A DNA stretch of 64,000 nucleotides from Priapulus caudatus (lineage: Eukaryota; Priapulida; Priapulimorpha; Priapulimorphida; Priapulidae), in the NCBI RefSeq assembly GCF_000485595.1, contig NW_014577209.1, positions 387,600 to 451,599 of the forward strand. Direction: 5' to 3'. Below are positions 12,801-22,610 of this stretch, piece by piece. The translations under genes were made by a program, and so were the position numbers. The notes below the pieces were generated by a model. That model was not told the DNA's origin. It made no database searches and was given only the letters and a program-made list of their open reading frames with translations. The first letter of the stretch is position 1, and each line of letters opens with the position of its first letter.

Positions 12801-15800
12801 ATGGTATGCGTCATTTAAAAATGTTTGCCTCAGTGTCCTAAAAGTTGTGGGTACCTCCAACACAACACTATCCTTCCTCAAAATGTTCTAAATTCCATCT
12901 ATGTACTCCCATAACAGGGGACAATGACATTACTACTAATGTCATTTCTGTACGCAGGAGGGCGTGCTAGTTTTACGTTTACTGCAAAATTTAATGCTGT
13001 GGTGAGATCAGGGGGGACGCTGCATACACGTGTTTCTAAGGTATTACCCGGTTCCACGCTTCCTCTGATCATGCCGATCGTGTTGTAAATAACCTTCTGT
13101 ATGTTCGATGTAGTGATTAACATCTCTACTTTCCTACAGGAAGAAACAAAATTTAATACACATACGCAATTTCGGTTATATCACACACCACTGGCGCTAT
13201 GGAGTCGCGGTAAAGCCATGCAGGTAGGCTCATCTCACCAAGTGTTATTGCTACCACTTAATTGATTAGTTTGCTATTTCAATGGTGCAGTGGAAAACGC
13301 AGTAATTGACTGACAAGCTGGATGGCAAACAGGCGAATACCGTAGAATGATCTCAAACATAAATACAGACTTATATAACGTAGACCTACATAATAACGAC
13401 TCCAGTCATGCTCCTTTTACATCCACTTTTGATTATATTCACGGCCACAATCTCAGAATGTGTATAATTGATAGCCAAACACAGTGAAATATGACAGTAA
13501 CGACCACAGCATGTTAAAGTGAAACTATGTATTAGAAGTTTCCTACCAGTTGGCTGTCGTATCACGTATGTTATACGAGATATTCAATCCGCCCTTCCAT
13601 TCAGCAGGTGGCGCTGCCGTACGCCTGTCATCAGAGATGCGACTAAGCAGCTCATACGCGTCCCTGTACCCTATCGGGTGCACAGGAATAGTCGGCATGA
13701 TTGCCTCCTCCTGCGGAATCCTGTACGAATCATCGGTGGCCGGGTATCCGGGTGTGAGTGGATCGCCCGACGACTTCCGCACGGTTCCCCGTTGAACACC
13801 GTTCGGTGGCATCCACCACGTGTCCGGATAGACGCTGTTCCAGCCGTCCAGCGCCACGTCGGCGGGATCCGTGAACAGTATGATACCAGCGGCGCCCACC
13901 TTCTCAGCGTTCAGCACCTTGTCTCCGCGATAGATCTTGCCGTAGCGAGCGATGATGATGTCACCGACCAGGTTCAGCCGACGCGTCTTCGTGAGGTAAT
14001 CGAAATCTTCCACTGTGGCGTAGTTAGCATACACGAGCTCGCCGGAAGGATTACCAGACGCAGAGTATGCGTTGAAAGGTGGTACGACGTGCTCGAAGTC
14101 TTGGCTCGATACGAGCGGTTTCTCCTCGATCTGGGTCGTATACTCTACTTGCTTCGTGTTCCTGTTAACTATGGTCACTTTGTTTGCGCGAGCCGGGTCC
14201 GTCGTGTCGGGGTAAGAGAGCAAAACCTTGTAGGGTGTCAATTTCGCCCAGTCTAAACCTTGTGCGAGCCACTTTCGCTGGAGGTGTTTAGCCAACTGGT
14301 AGCTTTGATCGGTACCTGCTAAATGCGGTTTCGCAGTTAGAAATCTGAAACCATCCAAATAATTTCATCAGTCGCGGACGTAGATTAACTTGACATATCC
14401 TCCGCGTCCTCTCCATCCCCTCCTCCACCTACTTCTCTTCAACTTCAAATGCTAGACATGGCATGTTCCCCTCCTCATACATTAGACGAATCATATTTTA
14501 TTACCTCTCCTCTTCATTCGCCACTTCCTTTCCACAAAATACCTGACGTACCTTCCTCCCCTCCTCATATATTTTAAGAGACGTGCCCGTCTCATCCCCT
14601 CATCCTCGCGTAATTTAAGTGGCCTAAATCTACCCCCTTCTTCGCTTTCTCCTCAACCAGGGACGTAGCCTCTAGAGCAGCTGCTCCCCAAGATTGTGGA
14701 GCAAAATTAAAAAATAAGCTTAGTTAATAATCGTCGATCAAGAGCTGCGCCGGTCGCTTATCATTACACAGTTGAGACATGAAATTTTGCCACCCCCCTT
14801 AGAAATTTGCTCAGTTTACTGCCCTGTCAACCCTCCTCCTCCTCATTCGCACTTATAAATTACGCCGTCCCCATTATTCCACAGCTGCATGCAGCACAAT
14901 GCTATATCGGCAGCTCTGTCAGTCATGGTACAATGCTAGCTAGCTACCCTGCATAACCAGGGACGTACGTGGTCTGAGGGGGGGTTCGGGGGTTCGGACG
15001 AACTCCCCGCGGGTTCGGGTGTTCCGCTGAAATGTATACAATTTTTTAACTCTATTTCGAATTCTAAATACCGGTGGTGGTTAAGACAAATTAAAAAAAT
15101 TAGCAACAATGAAAAGTTCTGTCGATCCAATTTTATCGAATGCTGCGCGGCATTGTGCAGCACATGCCCATTCATTCAGAGTGCAGTAGCCAAATTTTTT
15201 GTTGGTGGATACAAACGTAGGCCCTACATATATGCGCACACAAGTCCAGTTCGGATGACAAATTTTTCATAATTAAAGCAGAGGTCAACAGATCGCAGAC
15301 AGTAACGAACAAACCACACGAGGCATGGGTAGGACATGTTGTCACAATGTAACAATCAATCTTCGAAATGGTCCGATTACGAGACTCCGCACAAACATGT
15401 GTGTCAGAAGTGAGAATTCTCACACTGCCAAGATTAGTACAAAATAAACAAGACATGGAACACCCTTAATTGTCTACGCTTCTAATCACAATGAAAACTA
15501 GTTCCCAGAAACTCATTAATTACAGGATAATTAACCAGCACACACATATGTATCATTCCCGCAGTACTGTGAGAATAAAGTGAGAAATAATTAATTTGGC
15601 ATTGTGTAAAGTTTTTATTTATTTCCATAAAATTAACCGTTTCAAACCGAATCAAATTAAGTGAGTCACTAAATTAATTTAAATCCTTTAATTTAAAGTT
15701 TTACAAATCAATGACAGCTAAATTGAGATTTGGCTTTTCTCGTGAAATTGGGTCCAGAAGTCAGTTATGTAGCGAAAAGTTACTCAAAAACCATTAGTTC

Positions 15801-18036
15801 ATGTATAATAATACTATTTCAAAGTTCTGGGAAACCGCACATGGAGCCATTAAAATTTCAAAAAATGTTGTGGGGGAGGACCACAAGACCTCCATCCTTT
15901 AGGTCCATCGCGCTATGTTTCGGTAGTATAAAGTTCCACAGCTGTAGTAATGAGAACCCCCACTTTTTTTTAGCTGGCTACGCCCCTGAAAACACACTCC
16001 GCGCCTGATGTAGTCATATCCTAACCGCAGCTATAAGGTTTGTTCCTGTCGGGGTTTAGGCCTTTAGGGTCATGCTTGGTGCTTAAAGTGCATTTGCATC
16101 CAACTCTCTCCTAGCCCTCGCTGCGTCTTCGATACAATAATGTAACCCAACAGAGCAGCCTATCGCTCACACTGCATTCACATAATGCGTAACTACAACT
16201 ACGTAGCTCTAGAATTCGCTCTGGGCTACAGTTCTAGAGCTAACAGCTACGATACAACTACACTGTAGCCACGTAAACTTAATTCAGGGTAAAGATGTGA
16301 CATTTATGACCCTTGCGCTCCATTAGCACACAGTACATTCACGAAGTCACAATCGCGCTAAAAAGCGCATGATGACGATGATGTACGTCACAGTCGCAGA
16401 CGCAGCAGGAGCTGAGATGCTTTGCGACGTTGTAGCAACGCGTCCACGGCAACAACACACAGCAACACTGGCCAGGGATCGAACGTATTTGTTCTTAGAG
16501 AGTACTCTACTGGCTGTACTTATAGCCATTTCTATCACAGTGAACATTATTACCACAGACACTTGGAACGTTTCACTAGTAAAATAATGGTAATTAAACA
16601 CGAAATGTATTTACTAATGTAATTTCACTAATGTGTTTCTCTACTCTCTTTCGCCTATTATTGCCGATAATTTCCTGTAACTGCCGTTCAAACGCTCCTA
16701 TATGCAACACACACGCACACCGCACGCACACACGCGGCTGTGCACAGGCAACAAGAATAAAGAGAGATGCTAGACATTGCTAAAGAGGAAGAATAACTCT
16801 TTATTTTTGTTGTTTGTGCACAGCAGCGTGCGTGCGGTATACTTGTGTGTTAGAGAGAAGCATTCGAACGGCAGTAACAGGAAATTATTGGCAATAATAG
16901 GCAAAAGAGAGTCGAAAAACAGAAGACAGAAGAAATAGACTTTGGTAGTAAATATATTTCGTTTTTATTTACCATAATTTTGTTCATTGAAACGTTCTAA
17001 GTGCCTGTGATTATTACTATTTAGAAACAACACGAGAGGTACATGAACTTATATATATTACACCTGATTATATGTGACTAGAAAATACCTCGGATACGAT
17101 CAAACGTTGTGTGTCATCAATATGACAAGCTGGATAGCATGGTATTCCTGTGCTAGCATATCACACGCATTTTTCACAGGTTTATAGTGTCATGGCCGTA
17201 GCTAGCAAAGGGGAAGGGGTTAAGGGGCATGTAGTTGCCCATCCTCCATAACATCGTAGATATCACCAGAAGTGTATAATATAAACTATATTTCGGTAAA
17301 AGGATTTAAGATCTGTCCCCAATTAATTTTCGCAATGTGCGACATGTGCAAATGTGGACAGCTCTTATACCCGTGGGCCCTATGTTTCTATATTATACAC
17401 TCCTGCTATTATCCTGCTATTATTACATCGCCAATGAAGAACTGAAAGACACGAGCCCCTGCCACGAATATAACTGGTACGTGGGTTTTCCCTACCCTCA
17501 GGCAAAATAAGTAAATAGCTATGTACGCCCCTGAGTAATGTAGTGCATTCAGGGTATATCCGGGTAGGCTACCCCCAATACTTTACCACAAGCATGTGTT
17601 GTTGTTTCACATGAGATTTCGAGCTCATATCTATTTTATAGACAAAATCCCTTATATAGAATGAGAAAACCGTGCGCGTAACACTTCTCGAGCGTTATGC
17701 AAAAAATCCCCAATCTTTTACGTAGAAAGCCCCTGCAAATAACTTCGTGAAATGCGACAGTTATCACGGTGCGCGAACTCAGGCTTTAATGATACGAAAG
17801 AATTCGATTTTTTTCCCTGTCCATTTCCCCTAATGATAATATAATTAGTACAGAAGTGAAGTAGAGTGGTTACGGCGGGCGACCTATTATAAGAAGACGT
17901 ATCGTTCTAGGCAAGGTCAATTCTACTCAAACATCCTGTTTAGAACCGGTCAGACAAATGGCAATGCCAGCTCAAGAGTATTTAACATTGAGTGAGTGAG
18001 AGAGAGAGCAAGAGAGCGCGAGAGAGCGCGAAAGGG

Positions 18037-18087
<51 letters not shown>

Positions 18088-18233
18088 AAGAAAGAGGGAG
18101 AGTGAAAGCGCGTGCTCGACAGAGAGAGAGCCAGATAGAGTGAGAGATGGGGAGAGAGGGTGGGAGGGAGGGAGATATCAAGACACACACAGAGGGAGTG
18201 AGACACAGAGACAGAGAGAGAAGAAAGAGAGAC

Positions 18234-18264
<31 letters not shown>

Positions 18265-18689
18265 TAGAAGAAAGAGAAGAGAGAGAGAGAGAGAGAGAAG
18301 ACAGAGACAGAGACAAGCAGAGACACAAAGAAGAGCGAGACAGAGGAAGAGCCAGAGAGAGCGAAGAAGAAGAGAGAGAGCAGAGAGCAGAGCAGCCAGA
18401 CAAGAGACACGAGAGCACAACACACAAAGAGAGAAGAGAGAGGACAGAGAGAGACACAGAGAGAAGAGAGAATGTTGCGTATCTACCTGAGATTCTCTCG
18501 TATGTTTTCCCCGTTCACCTCCTTCATCAATTTATCCGACCACTCGCTATCGGGCTCGGCGATGGCGGCCAGGTAGGCCGGTGCCGCATTGTCAGGTTTC
18601 GTGATGAAGTAACGATGAGGATGCCGATACCAAATAAGCACAGCCGCTAGAGCGAGCAGGCACAGCGCACCGGTAGTCTTCGATCCCAT
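1120..18689 (-). CDS. FOLH1-like: Glutamate carboxypeptidase II / NAALADase-like M28B metallopeptidase (13 exons, 753 aa)
   Basis: Membrane zinc exopeptidase of the GCPII/NAALADase/transferrin-receptor family, expected to act at the cell surface. Exons in coding order: 18487-18689, 13547-14344, 13048-13133, 12209-12411, eight exons present twice (copy 1: 5096-5159, 4918-4985, 4282-4394, 3908-3998, 3659-3748, 3193-3358, 2788-2869, 2508-2600), then 1120-1324. All junction phases agree and the sum is 754 codons including stop; human GCPII has 750 residues. Zinc ligands by family alignment: His371 (GNHRD), Asp381 (GAIDPSSG), Glu418/Glu419 (DGEEYG), Asp447 (YINVD) and His554 (YPLYHS). The start ATG has a perfect GCCGCC-ATG-G context. 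Oddity: GCPII's Arg534/Arg536 pair is replaced by VDLVY and Lys699 by Leu, while the Arg210 equivalent (YRGDK) is kept. Substrate preference may therefore differ, perhaps NAALADL1-like. The symbol marks the family, not proven orthology. Confidence 0.9.
1350..1475. repeat. GT/GCGT microsatellite
   Basis: Alternating TG and TGCG repeats. The equivalent in copy 2 is 6833-6923, with more pure GT. On the gene strand it lies just upstream of the exon 13 acceptor. Confidence 0.9.
2190..2468. mobile_element. MITE with CAGGGCCGTCGCC / GGCGACGTGCCTG termini
   Basis: The termini are imperfect inverted repeats, ACAGGGCCGTCGCCA and TGGCGACGTGCCTG. The tetramer ATGT flanks both ends and is a possible target duplication. 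It lies in the last intron of the peptidase gene and is repeated at about 7610-7878 within block copy 2. It has no coding capacity. Confidence 0.6.
2508..5159 (-). CDS. FOLH1-like: M28B peptidase exons 5-12, copy 1
   Basis: Eight exons with consistent phases. 5096-5159 ([11 protein letters not shown]) has zinc ligand Asp447. 4918-4985 ([18 protein letters not shown]) ends at a GC donor, AAG|gcaagt. 4282-4394 is KSVYDQW. 3908-3998 is [18 protein letters not shown]. 3659-3748 ([13 protein letters not shown]) has zinc ligand His554. 3193-3358 is [18 protein letters not shown]. 2788-2869 is [15 protein letters not shown]. 2508-2600 is [13 protein letters not shown]. The last three belong to the helical dimerisation domain. 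No frame is broken. Relative to copy 2 the protein differs at two or more sites (Arg/Lys in VPQP-ETA, Ala/Val in PKL-ENG). Confidence 0.88.
4406..4668. mobile_element. MITE with CAGTGGCG / CGCCACTG termini
   Basis: Inverted ends CAGTGGCGTCAC and CCGCCACTG, with subterminal GGGTGACACCATC-like sequence on both sides. It sits in the intron next to exon 7. A second copy at about 9828-10090 belongs to the duplicated block. Confidence 0.55.
5635..6740. mobile_element. Foldback element with long arms and an ACGC/CA-rich core
   Basis: The left arm (about 5637-5995) reappears inverted at 6199-6740. Landmarks are the paired ATGGCTTGCCAT, the paired GAATGGAATAAATGAAAAGG and the paired CCAAGGCAC. The core of about 200 bp is ACGC/ACAC repeats interrupted by CACGTGTACGTG motifs. 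The right arm holds extra tandem copies of a unit with TTTATGGAAGTATTG. Apparent ORFs on both strands here ([16 protein letters not shown]) are repeat translations. Confidence 0.7.
6823..6832. other. Assembly gap (10 N)
   Basis: Ten N separate the two copies of the 5.4-kb block. Both flanks are low-complexity or repeat sequence. Confidence 0.99.
7921..10581 (-). CDS. FOLH1-like: M28B peptidase exons 5-12, copy 2 (probable assembly duplicate)
   Basis: Near-identical repeat of exons 5-12: 10518-10581, 10340-10407, 9704-9816, 9327-9417, 9078-9167, 8603-8768, 8201-8282, 7921-8013. Every splice site and frame is preserved, including the GC donor. This copy sits on the contig that carries exons 1-4, whereas copy 1 sits with exon 13. 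Treat the two sets as alternative sequences of one locus rather than extra exons, unless reads show a true tandem duplication. Confidence 0.85.
11057..12062. mobile_element. Foldback element, second copy in the duplicated block
   Basis: Same element as at 5635-6740, with core 11436-11647. It differs by indels in the ACGC core and the right arm, as expected for allelic repeat variation or assembly differences. Confidence 0.65.
12209..12411 (-). CDS. FOLH1-like: M28B peptidase exon 4: catalytic zinc-binding core
   Basis: Residues 363-430. It carries His371 and Asp381 of the dinuclear zinc site ([17 protein letters not shown]) and the Glu418/Glu419 pair ([17 protein letters not shown]), the catalytic base and a zinc ligand by family alignment. 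The donor GAG|gtgaga is in phase 0. The exon begins 18 bp beyond the point where the left-hand copy of the 5.4-kb duplication ends (6822 corresponds to about 12191), which explains why it occurs only once. Confidence 0.93.
12457..12570. repeat. Minisatellite of GTTAGA-like units in intron 3
   Basis: Tandem units of about 32 bp built from GAGTTAGATTGAGTGTTAGA, about four copies. No coding potential. Confidence 0.7.
13048..13133 (-). CDS. FOLH1-like: M28B peptidase exon 3
   Basis: Residues about 334-363, containing [16 protein letters not shown]. This matches the GCPII segment immediately before the catalytic GGHRD motif. Acceptor cctgtag|G and donor CCGG|gtaata. The single trailing G combines with AT of exon 4 to give Asp. 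Confidence 0.9.
13547..14344 (-). CDS. FOLH1-like: M28B peptidase exon 2: N-terminal protease segment and PA domain
   Basis: Residues about 68-334. Conserved GCPII-family blocks include [55 protein letters not shown] and [12 protein letters not shown]. The last three belong to the protease-associated (PA) domain. The Arg in IYRGDK aligns with GCPII Arg210, which binds the substrate glutamate. Acceptor ggtttcag|A and donor CTG|gtagga. A long opposite-strand ORF over this exon is a shadow. Confidence 0.92.
16554..17009. mobile_element. hAT-like MITE (8-bp target duplication ATTATTAC)
   Basis: Inverted ends CACAGACACTTGGAACGTTT and AAACGTTCTAAGTGCCTGTG. The 8-bp repeat ATTATTAC occurs at 16546-16553 and 17010-17017. 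The arms include the GAACGGCAGTAACAGGAAAT and AATAATAGGCAAAAGAGAGT blocks shared with the elements at 22005-22354 and 19.57-19.95 kb. 8-bp duplications are typical of hAT transposons. Non-coding. Confidence 0.8.
17996..18475. repeat. GA-rich purine tract at the 5' end of intron 1
   Basis: About 480 bp of (GA)n with GACA and GAAGA variants, ending 11 bp from the exon 1 donor (18486). On the transcript it is a long pyrimidine run. It produces spurious long RERERE and LSLSLS ORFs. Confidence 0.9.
18487..18689 (-). CDS. FOLH1-like: M28B peptidase exon 1: cytosolic tail, membrane anchor, stem
   Basis: Encodes residues 1-68. The start [20 protein letters not shown] is a short tail followed by a hydrophobic segment (about residues 7-21), typical of a type II signal anchor in this family. 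It is followed by a polar stem. The donor AG|gtagat leaves two bases that join the first base of exon 2 to form Arg, giving the reading [15 protein letters not shown]. Confidence 0.9.
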
Positions 18690-19535
18690 GGCGGCTGCAG
18701 TATTAGTATGATGGTGTGTGACGCTGTCTGCGAAAGTGAGAGAAGCGAGAGAGGCATTAGCTCTGAAACTATAGCCTTAGGCCTTCGGTCTGCCACAGGT
18801 GGCAGAGCGAAGGGCTATAGTTCTAGAGCTACCGTGGCATTAGCTCTAGTACTATATAGCCCTCGTTGCAACCGGCTGTGGAAACAAGGGCTATACTACT
18901 AGAGTTACCGTGGCATGATCACTAAGCATGTGGAGCATATCATGTTCATATGCAGAGTTCCGGTTCAATAATATATTCATAAATGATGGTGAATAAAAAC
19001 AAATTGTATTTGCTACCTAAGTCTGTATTTTGTGTACTTCGTACCACCTAATAATTATACGTAAATGCCGTTTAAATATTCCTTAGCAGTACTATCTAAC
19101 ATCAGGAGTGAATAATAATAGATCTATTAAATAATAATCTATTAAAACTACTCTATTATTATTTACTCCTGCTAACACGTATCCTATCATTCTTGATCCT
19201 ATATAGCCCGGCTAGGCCCTACGACAGCTACAGCCTGCAGGTTGTTCGGTTCAAGGATATAACTTATAAGAGCTGTCCCCATTCATTTCGCAAATGTGCG
19301 ACATGTGCCCAAATGTGACAGCTCTTATATCCTAGCTTAATTGGGTCGGCTGTTCTATACGCGGCTGGTCTCGTCACGTAGTGGAAAGCACAGGCACTTG
19401 GGACAGTCAGTAAAAACTAAAAATAATATGAAGAGCTTTTTTAAAATGCATTTAAAAGAAATTCACCAAAAACTACCCCTTTATTACACTTCCACTGTTG
19501 TGTCACTGTGACTGTATATATCAACTTGCTTTCAC
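18690..19535. promoter_or_regulatory. Putative upstream region of the M28B gene, with hairpin repeats
   Basis: Sequence immediately 5' of the peptidase start codon. I see no TATA box. Two hairpin elements of the TTAGCTCTAG..CTAGAGCTA family lie in tandem at about 18755-18830 and 18836-18910, each followed by CCGTGGCAT. A further hairpin lies at 19245-19335 (GAGCTGTCC / GACAGCTC arms). The promoter assignment rests only on position. Confidence 0.3.
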
Positions 19536-20595
19536 AAAAACTGACGTAGAGCTATCCGCTCCCGCCCAACAGGCACTTGGACTACGTATAAAAAAGCTGC
19601 TAAATGAACACGAAATGTATTTTACTTACAAATGTCTTAATGTATCTTCTACTCTTTTTTACCTATCAATAGTAGTATTGCCGAGTAACTGGCTGTAAAT
19701 GCCGTTCAAAACGCCGATATAATAGTATTATTCTTATGTTGTTGTGCCACAGTGGCCGTGCGTGCACTTGTCGTTGCGAGCCAGGAGCATTTGAACTAAA
19801 TGATTTCAAACGGCATTTACAGCAAGTATATCGGCAAATAATAGGTGAAAGAGGAGTAAAGGAACATTAAGAATTTGGTAGTAAATACATTCGTGTTTAT
19901 TACCTATTTTTTATTGAGATCGTTCCAGAGTGCCTGTGCCTCCGCCACTCGCCGTGCGAAGGTGCGTGGCGCTCACCGAATATACTGATTAGTGATCCTG
20001 CAGCCGGTCAGTTGTCGTCATCAGGCTACTTATAGATATTAACCCGAGGTACATAATATGTATACACAAAGTTAGCTCTAGCGACTATAGCCCGCGTACA
20101 GTTGCCACCTGGCGCACCGTACCAGACGGGCAACATGTACGCGGGCATAATATTAAGCTACTACTACTAGAGCCTAACACACAAGTGTACCAGACTTGTT
20201 CTACTACAGAAGGTGATACCTAACCCTAACCTAACCCTAGCCCTAACCCTTAACCCTAACCCTAAACATAGCCTCATAGTCATTTTATAAAAATATTAAA
20301 CATAATACTAAACAACTTAAACTACCTCGCGGTACATATCTGTATAGTACCTGCCATCGATACGACAACGACCCCATCTGCGATAGTGATAGGCCTATAT
20401 ATAGATTACTGATAATGATATATATGATTTTACTGACTCTGTTCCGAATGCCTGTGCTGTGGTGAGTTGGTGCGGCTAACCTGTGGCTGTAGGCTGTACC
20501 CGTGAATTAAGCGCTCGTCTAGCAACTTCCTACTCTCCTATTATCTCTCTCTTCCTACTCCAGCCGTGAAATTGCACACCTTGCCGACGTCACCT
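19536..20595. repeat. 1.06-kb duplicated block, copy A
   Basis: Matches 21974-23048 over its whole length, including an hAT-like MITE, the GATAGTGAT duplication, a telomere-like tract and a nested hairpin. Copy A carries many one-base insertions relative to B, as in ATTAGTGAT at the left target site and in the hairpin. This suggests either decay or uncorrected long-read sequence. Confidence 0.8.
20218..20266 (+). repeat. Telomere-like CCCTAA tract (block A)
   Basis: Seven to eight CCCTAA-type hexamers with CCCTAG variants and one-base irregularities. It is the counterpart of 22611-22727 but shorter. Confidence 0.85.
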
Positions 20596-21493
20596 GCAGT
20601 AAATCCAGCTTCACTCCTCGCACGAGAACTACAGAGTACGCAGTAACGACGTATATTACACAACGACCGTAGTATTCCTACGACAATGTCTACGCCTTCC
20701 CCCTTCGCCGCATTGCGTGACGGCTAGCTGTGTGGTCGTGGTCGCCAAGGCGTGTCCAAGGTACACACAGATGCGGACACACAGCCCACACCGCGCTTGA
20801 CACCCAGGTCTGAAATACCCTGAGCATCTGTACCGGCGCGCGTGGGCTCTAGCTGAACAACAGGTGGTGCTGAGCAAGCGCTCATCGCGTAGCAAAACCA
20901 CATGTCACATAATCGAACGTAATATTCACGTGAGCACTTCATTTACGTCACTGAAGCGCGATAAGTCTGCTCCCATGTGCGTGCATGTTTGCTAGAGAGC
21001 AGTTGGGTGTTCAATATATGCACAATTAAGGGCGCATTAATTACTATTGAGACAGATTTGGAAGATACGCAGAAAAGAACAAAAGCAGCGGCAACTCAAA
21101 CGAGCGTACAGCTACTACGGAATACCTTTAGGCAACGTCTTGAAATGACTTGAATGACTCGAATAAAGAAAAATATATCTAAATTATTTATTTCGAGACA
21201 TTTCGGTAGGAGGACCAAATACACTATTGTAACCAGATACTGTAATAAGCTAGTCTTTCGACATCTTGCTATTCTTAGGCAAGTGCCTGCCTGTGGTTGG
21301 TGTAAGGAACCATGCAGTCACACATAATATATACGTCACAAATTATCTATGTGGGAGCTCGATCGTATGGCAGTGTTTGCAGATGTGATGGCAACGGAGC
21401 GAAGACGCGAAATACGCAGAGAACGAGTGTCTATATAGAGATCCTCAGAACCTTTTCGATTTGTAGGAGCAGATGTTATTTAATATCTTTAGT
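20596..21493. other. Non-coding spacer
   Basis: No ORF or repeat that I recognise. Moderately GC-rich sequence at 20650-20900 gives short ORFs on both strands with no family resemblance. Confidence 0.4.
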
Positions 21494-21978
21494 TTTTTAG
21501 CTCATCTGACATAGTCAGATGCAGCTTGTAGAATCGCTTGATCGTCCGTCCGTCCGTCCGTCCGTCCGTCCGTCCGTCCGAGCGTCCGTCAACAGTTGGG
21601 CACAAATCTTAACCGCTCGACGTACGGTCACGATATTCGGGACGTGGGCGGTTATTCCGAAAACGAGTGGGAAGTTAGGATGTCGAAGCTGGGGGTCAAA
21701 GGTCAAAGGTCAAGAGGTGTAAAANNNNNNNNNNNNNNNNNNNNNNNTTTTACACCTCTTGACCTTTGACCTTTGACCCCCAGCTTCGACATCCTAACTT
21801 CCCACTCGTTTTCGGAATAACCCCCTACGTCCCGAATATCGTGACCGTACGTCGAGCGGTTAAGATTTGTGCCCAACTGTTGACGGACGCACGGACGGAC
21901 GGACGGACGGACGCACGGACGGACGGACGATCAAGCGATTCTACAAGCTGCATCTGACTATGTCAGATGAGCTAAAAA
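21494..21978. mobile_element. Foldback element with arms of about 230 bp around a 23-N gap
   Basis: The left arm 21494-21724 and right arm 21748-21978 are near-perfect inverted repeats. From the outside in they hold a TCTGACATAGTCAGA mini-palindrome, a (CGTC)n tract and a GGGTCAAAGGTCAAAGGTCA motif. The centre is unsequenced, as is common for hairpins. The right end abuts block B. No ORF is credible. Confidence 0.75.
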
Positions 21979-22004
21979 CTGACGTAGAGCTATCCGCTCC
22001 CGCC

Positions 22005-22354
22005 CACAGGCACTTGGAACGTATAAAAAAGTAAATCACGAAATGTATTTACTACCAAAGTCTTAATGTATCTCTACTCTTTTTTACCTAGTAATAGTAG
22101 TATTGCCGATAACTTGCTGTAATTTGTAAATGCCGTTCAAAACTCCATTAATAGTATTATTCTTATTGTTTGTGCACAGTGGCGTGCGTGCATTTGTTGG
22201 TTGCAGAAGAGCATTTTAAATATGATTTGAACGGCATTTACAGCAAGTTATCGGCAATAATAGGTGAAAGAGAGTAAAGAAACATTAAAAATTTGGTAGT
22301 AAATACATTTCGTGTTTATTTACCTTTTTTATTGAGACGTTCCAAGTGCCTGTG
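22005..22354. mobile_element. hAT-like MITE (8-bp target duplication CTCCCGCC)
   Basis: Ends CACAGGCACTTGGAACGT and ACGTTCCAAGTGCCTGTG are perfect inverted repeats. CTCCCGCC repeats at 21997-22004 and 22355-22362. Length 350 bp, same family as 16554-17009. A half element occurs at about 38665-38755. Confidence 0.85.
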
Positions 22355-22477
22355 CTCCCGCCACTCGCCGTTGCGAGTGTGCGGCGTCACCAATATACTG
22401 ATAGTGATGCTGAAGGGGTCGTTGTCGTATCAGGTACTACAGATATGTACTCGAGGTACATATATGTATATACAAAG

Positions 22478-22577
22478 TTAGCTCTAGTACTATAGCCCGC
22501 GTACAGTTGCCACTGGCGCACCGTACCAGCTGCAACTATACGCGGGCTATAGTACTAGTACTACTACTAGAGCTAAC
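22478..22577. mobile_element. 100-bp hairpin element nested in the telomere-repeat MITE
   Basis: Inverted ends TTAGCTCTAG and CTAGAGCTAA with ACTATAGCCCGCG arms. It is flanked by ACAAAG (22472-22477 and 22578-22583). The related element at 40380 lacks it and reads straight through at about 40441, which provides an empty site. Relatives occur at 18.75-18.91 kb and 20.08-20.18 kb. Confidence 0.75.
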
Positions 22578-22610
22578 ACAAAGTGTAACAGACTTGTACT
22601 ACAGAAGTGT

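Larger units (their letters stand above)
14345..18486 (-). other. Intron 1 of the M28B peptidase gene
   Basis: 4.1-kb intron. It holds fragments of the CAGGG(R)CGTAGC repeat family (about 14656, 14946 and 15975), an hAT-like MITE at 16554-17009, a small hairpin element at about 17290-17375 that is related to one at 19245-19335, and a GA-rich tract next to the exon 1 donor. No convincing internal exon was seen, because exon 1 and exon 2 join in phase directly. Confidence 0.7.

Noticed and set aside
12185-14358. Opposite-strand ORFs over exons 2 and 4, up to 245 codons
   Set aside because: Shadows of the real minus-strand exons. Only the minus-strand frames match the M28B family and have splice sites.
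17982-18490. Long Arg/Glu-rich or Ser/Leu-rich ORFs
   Set aside because: Products of a GA microsatellite in an intron.
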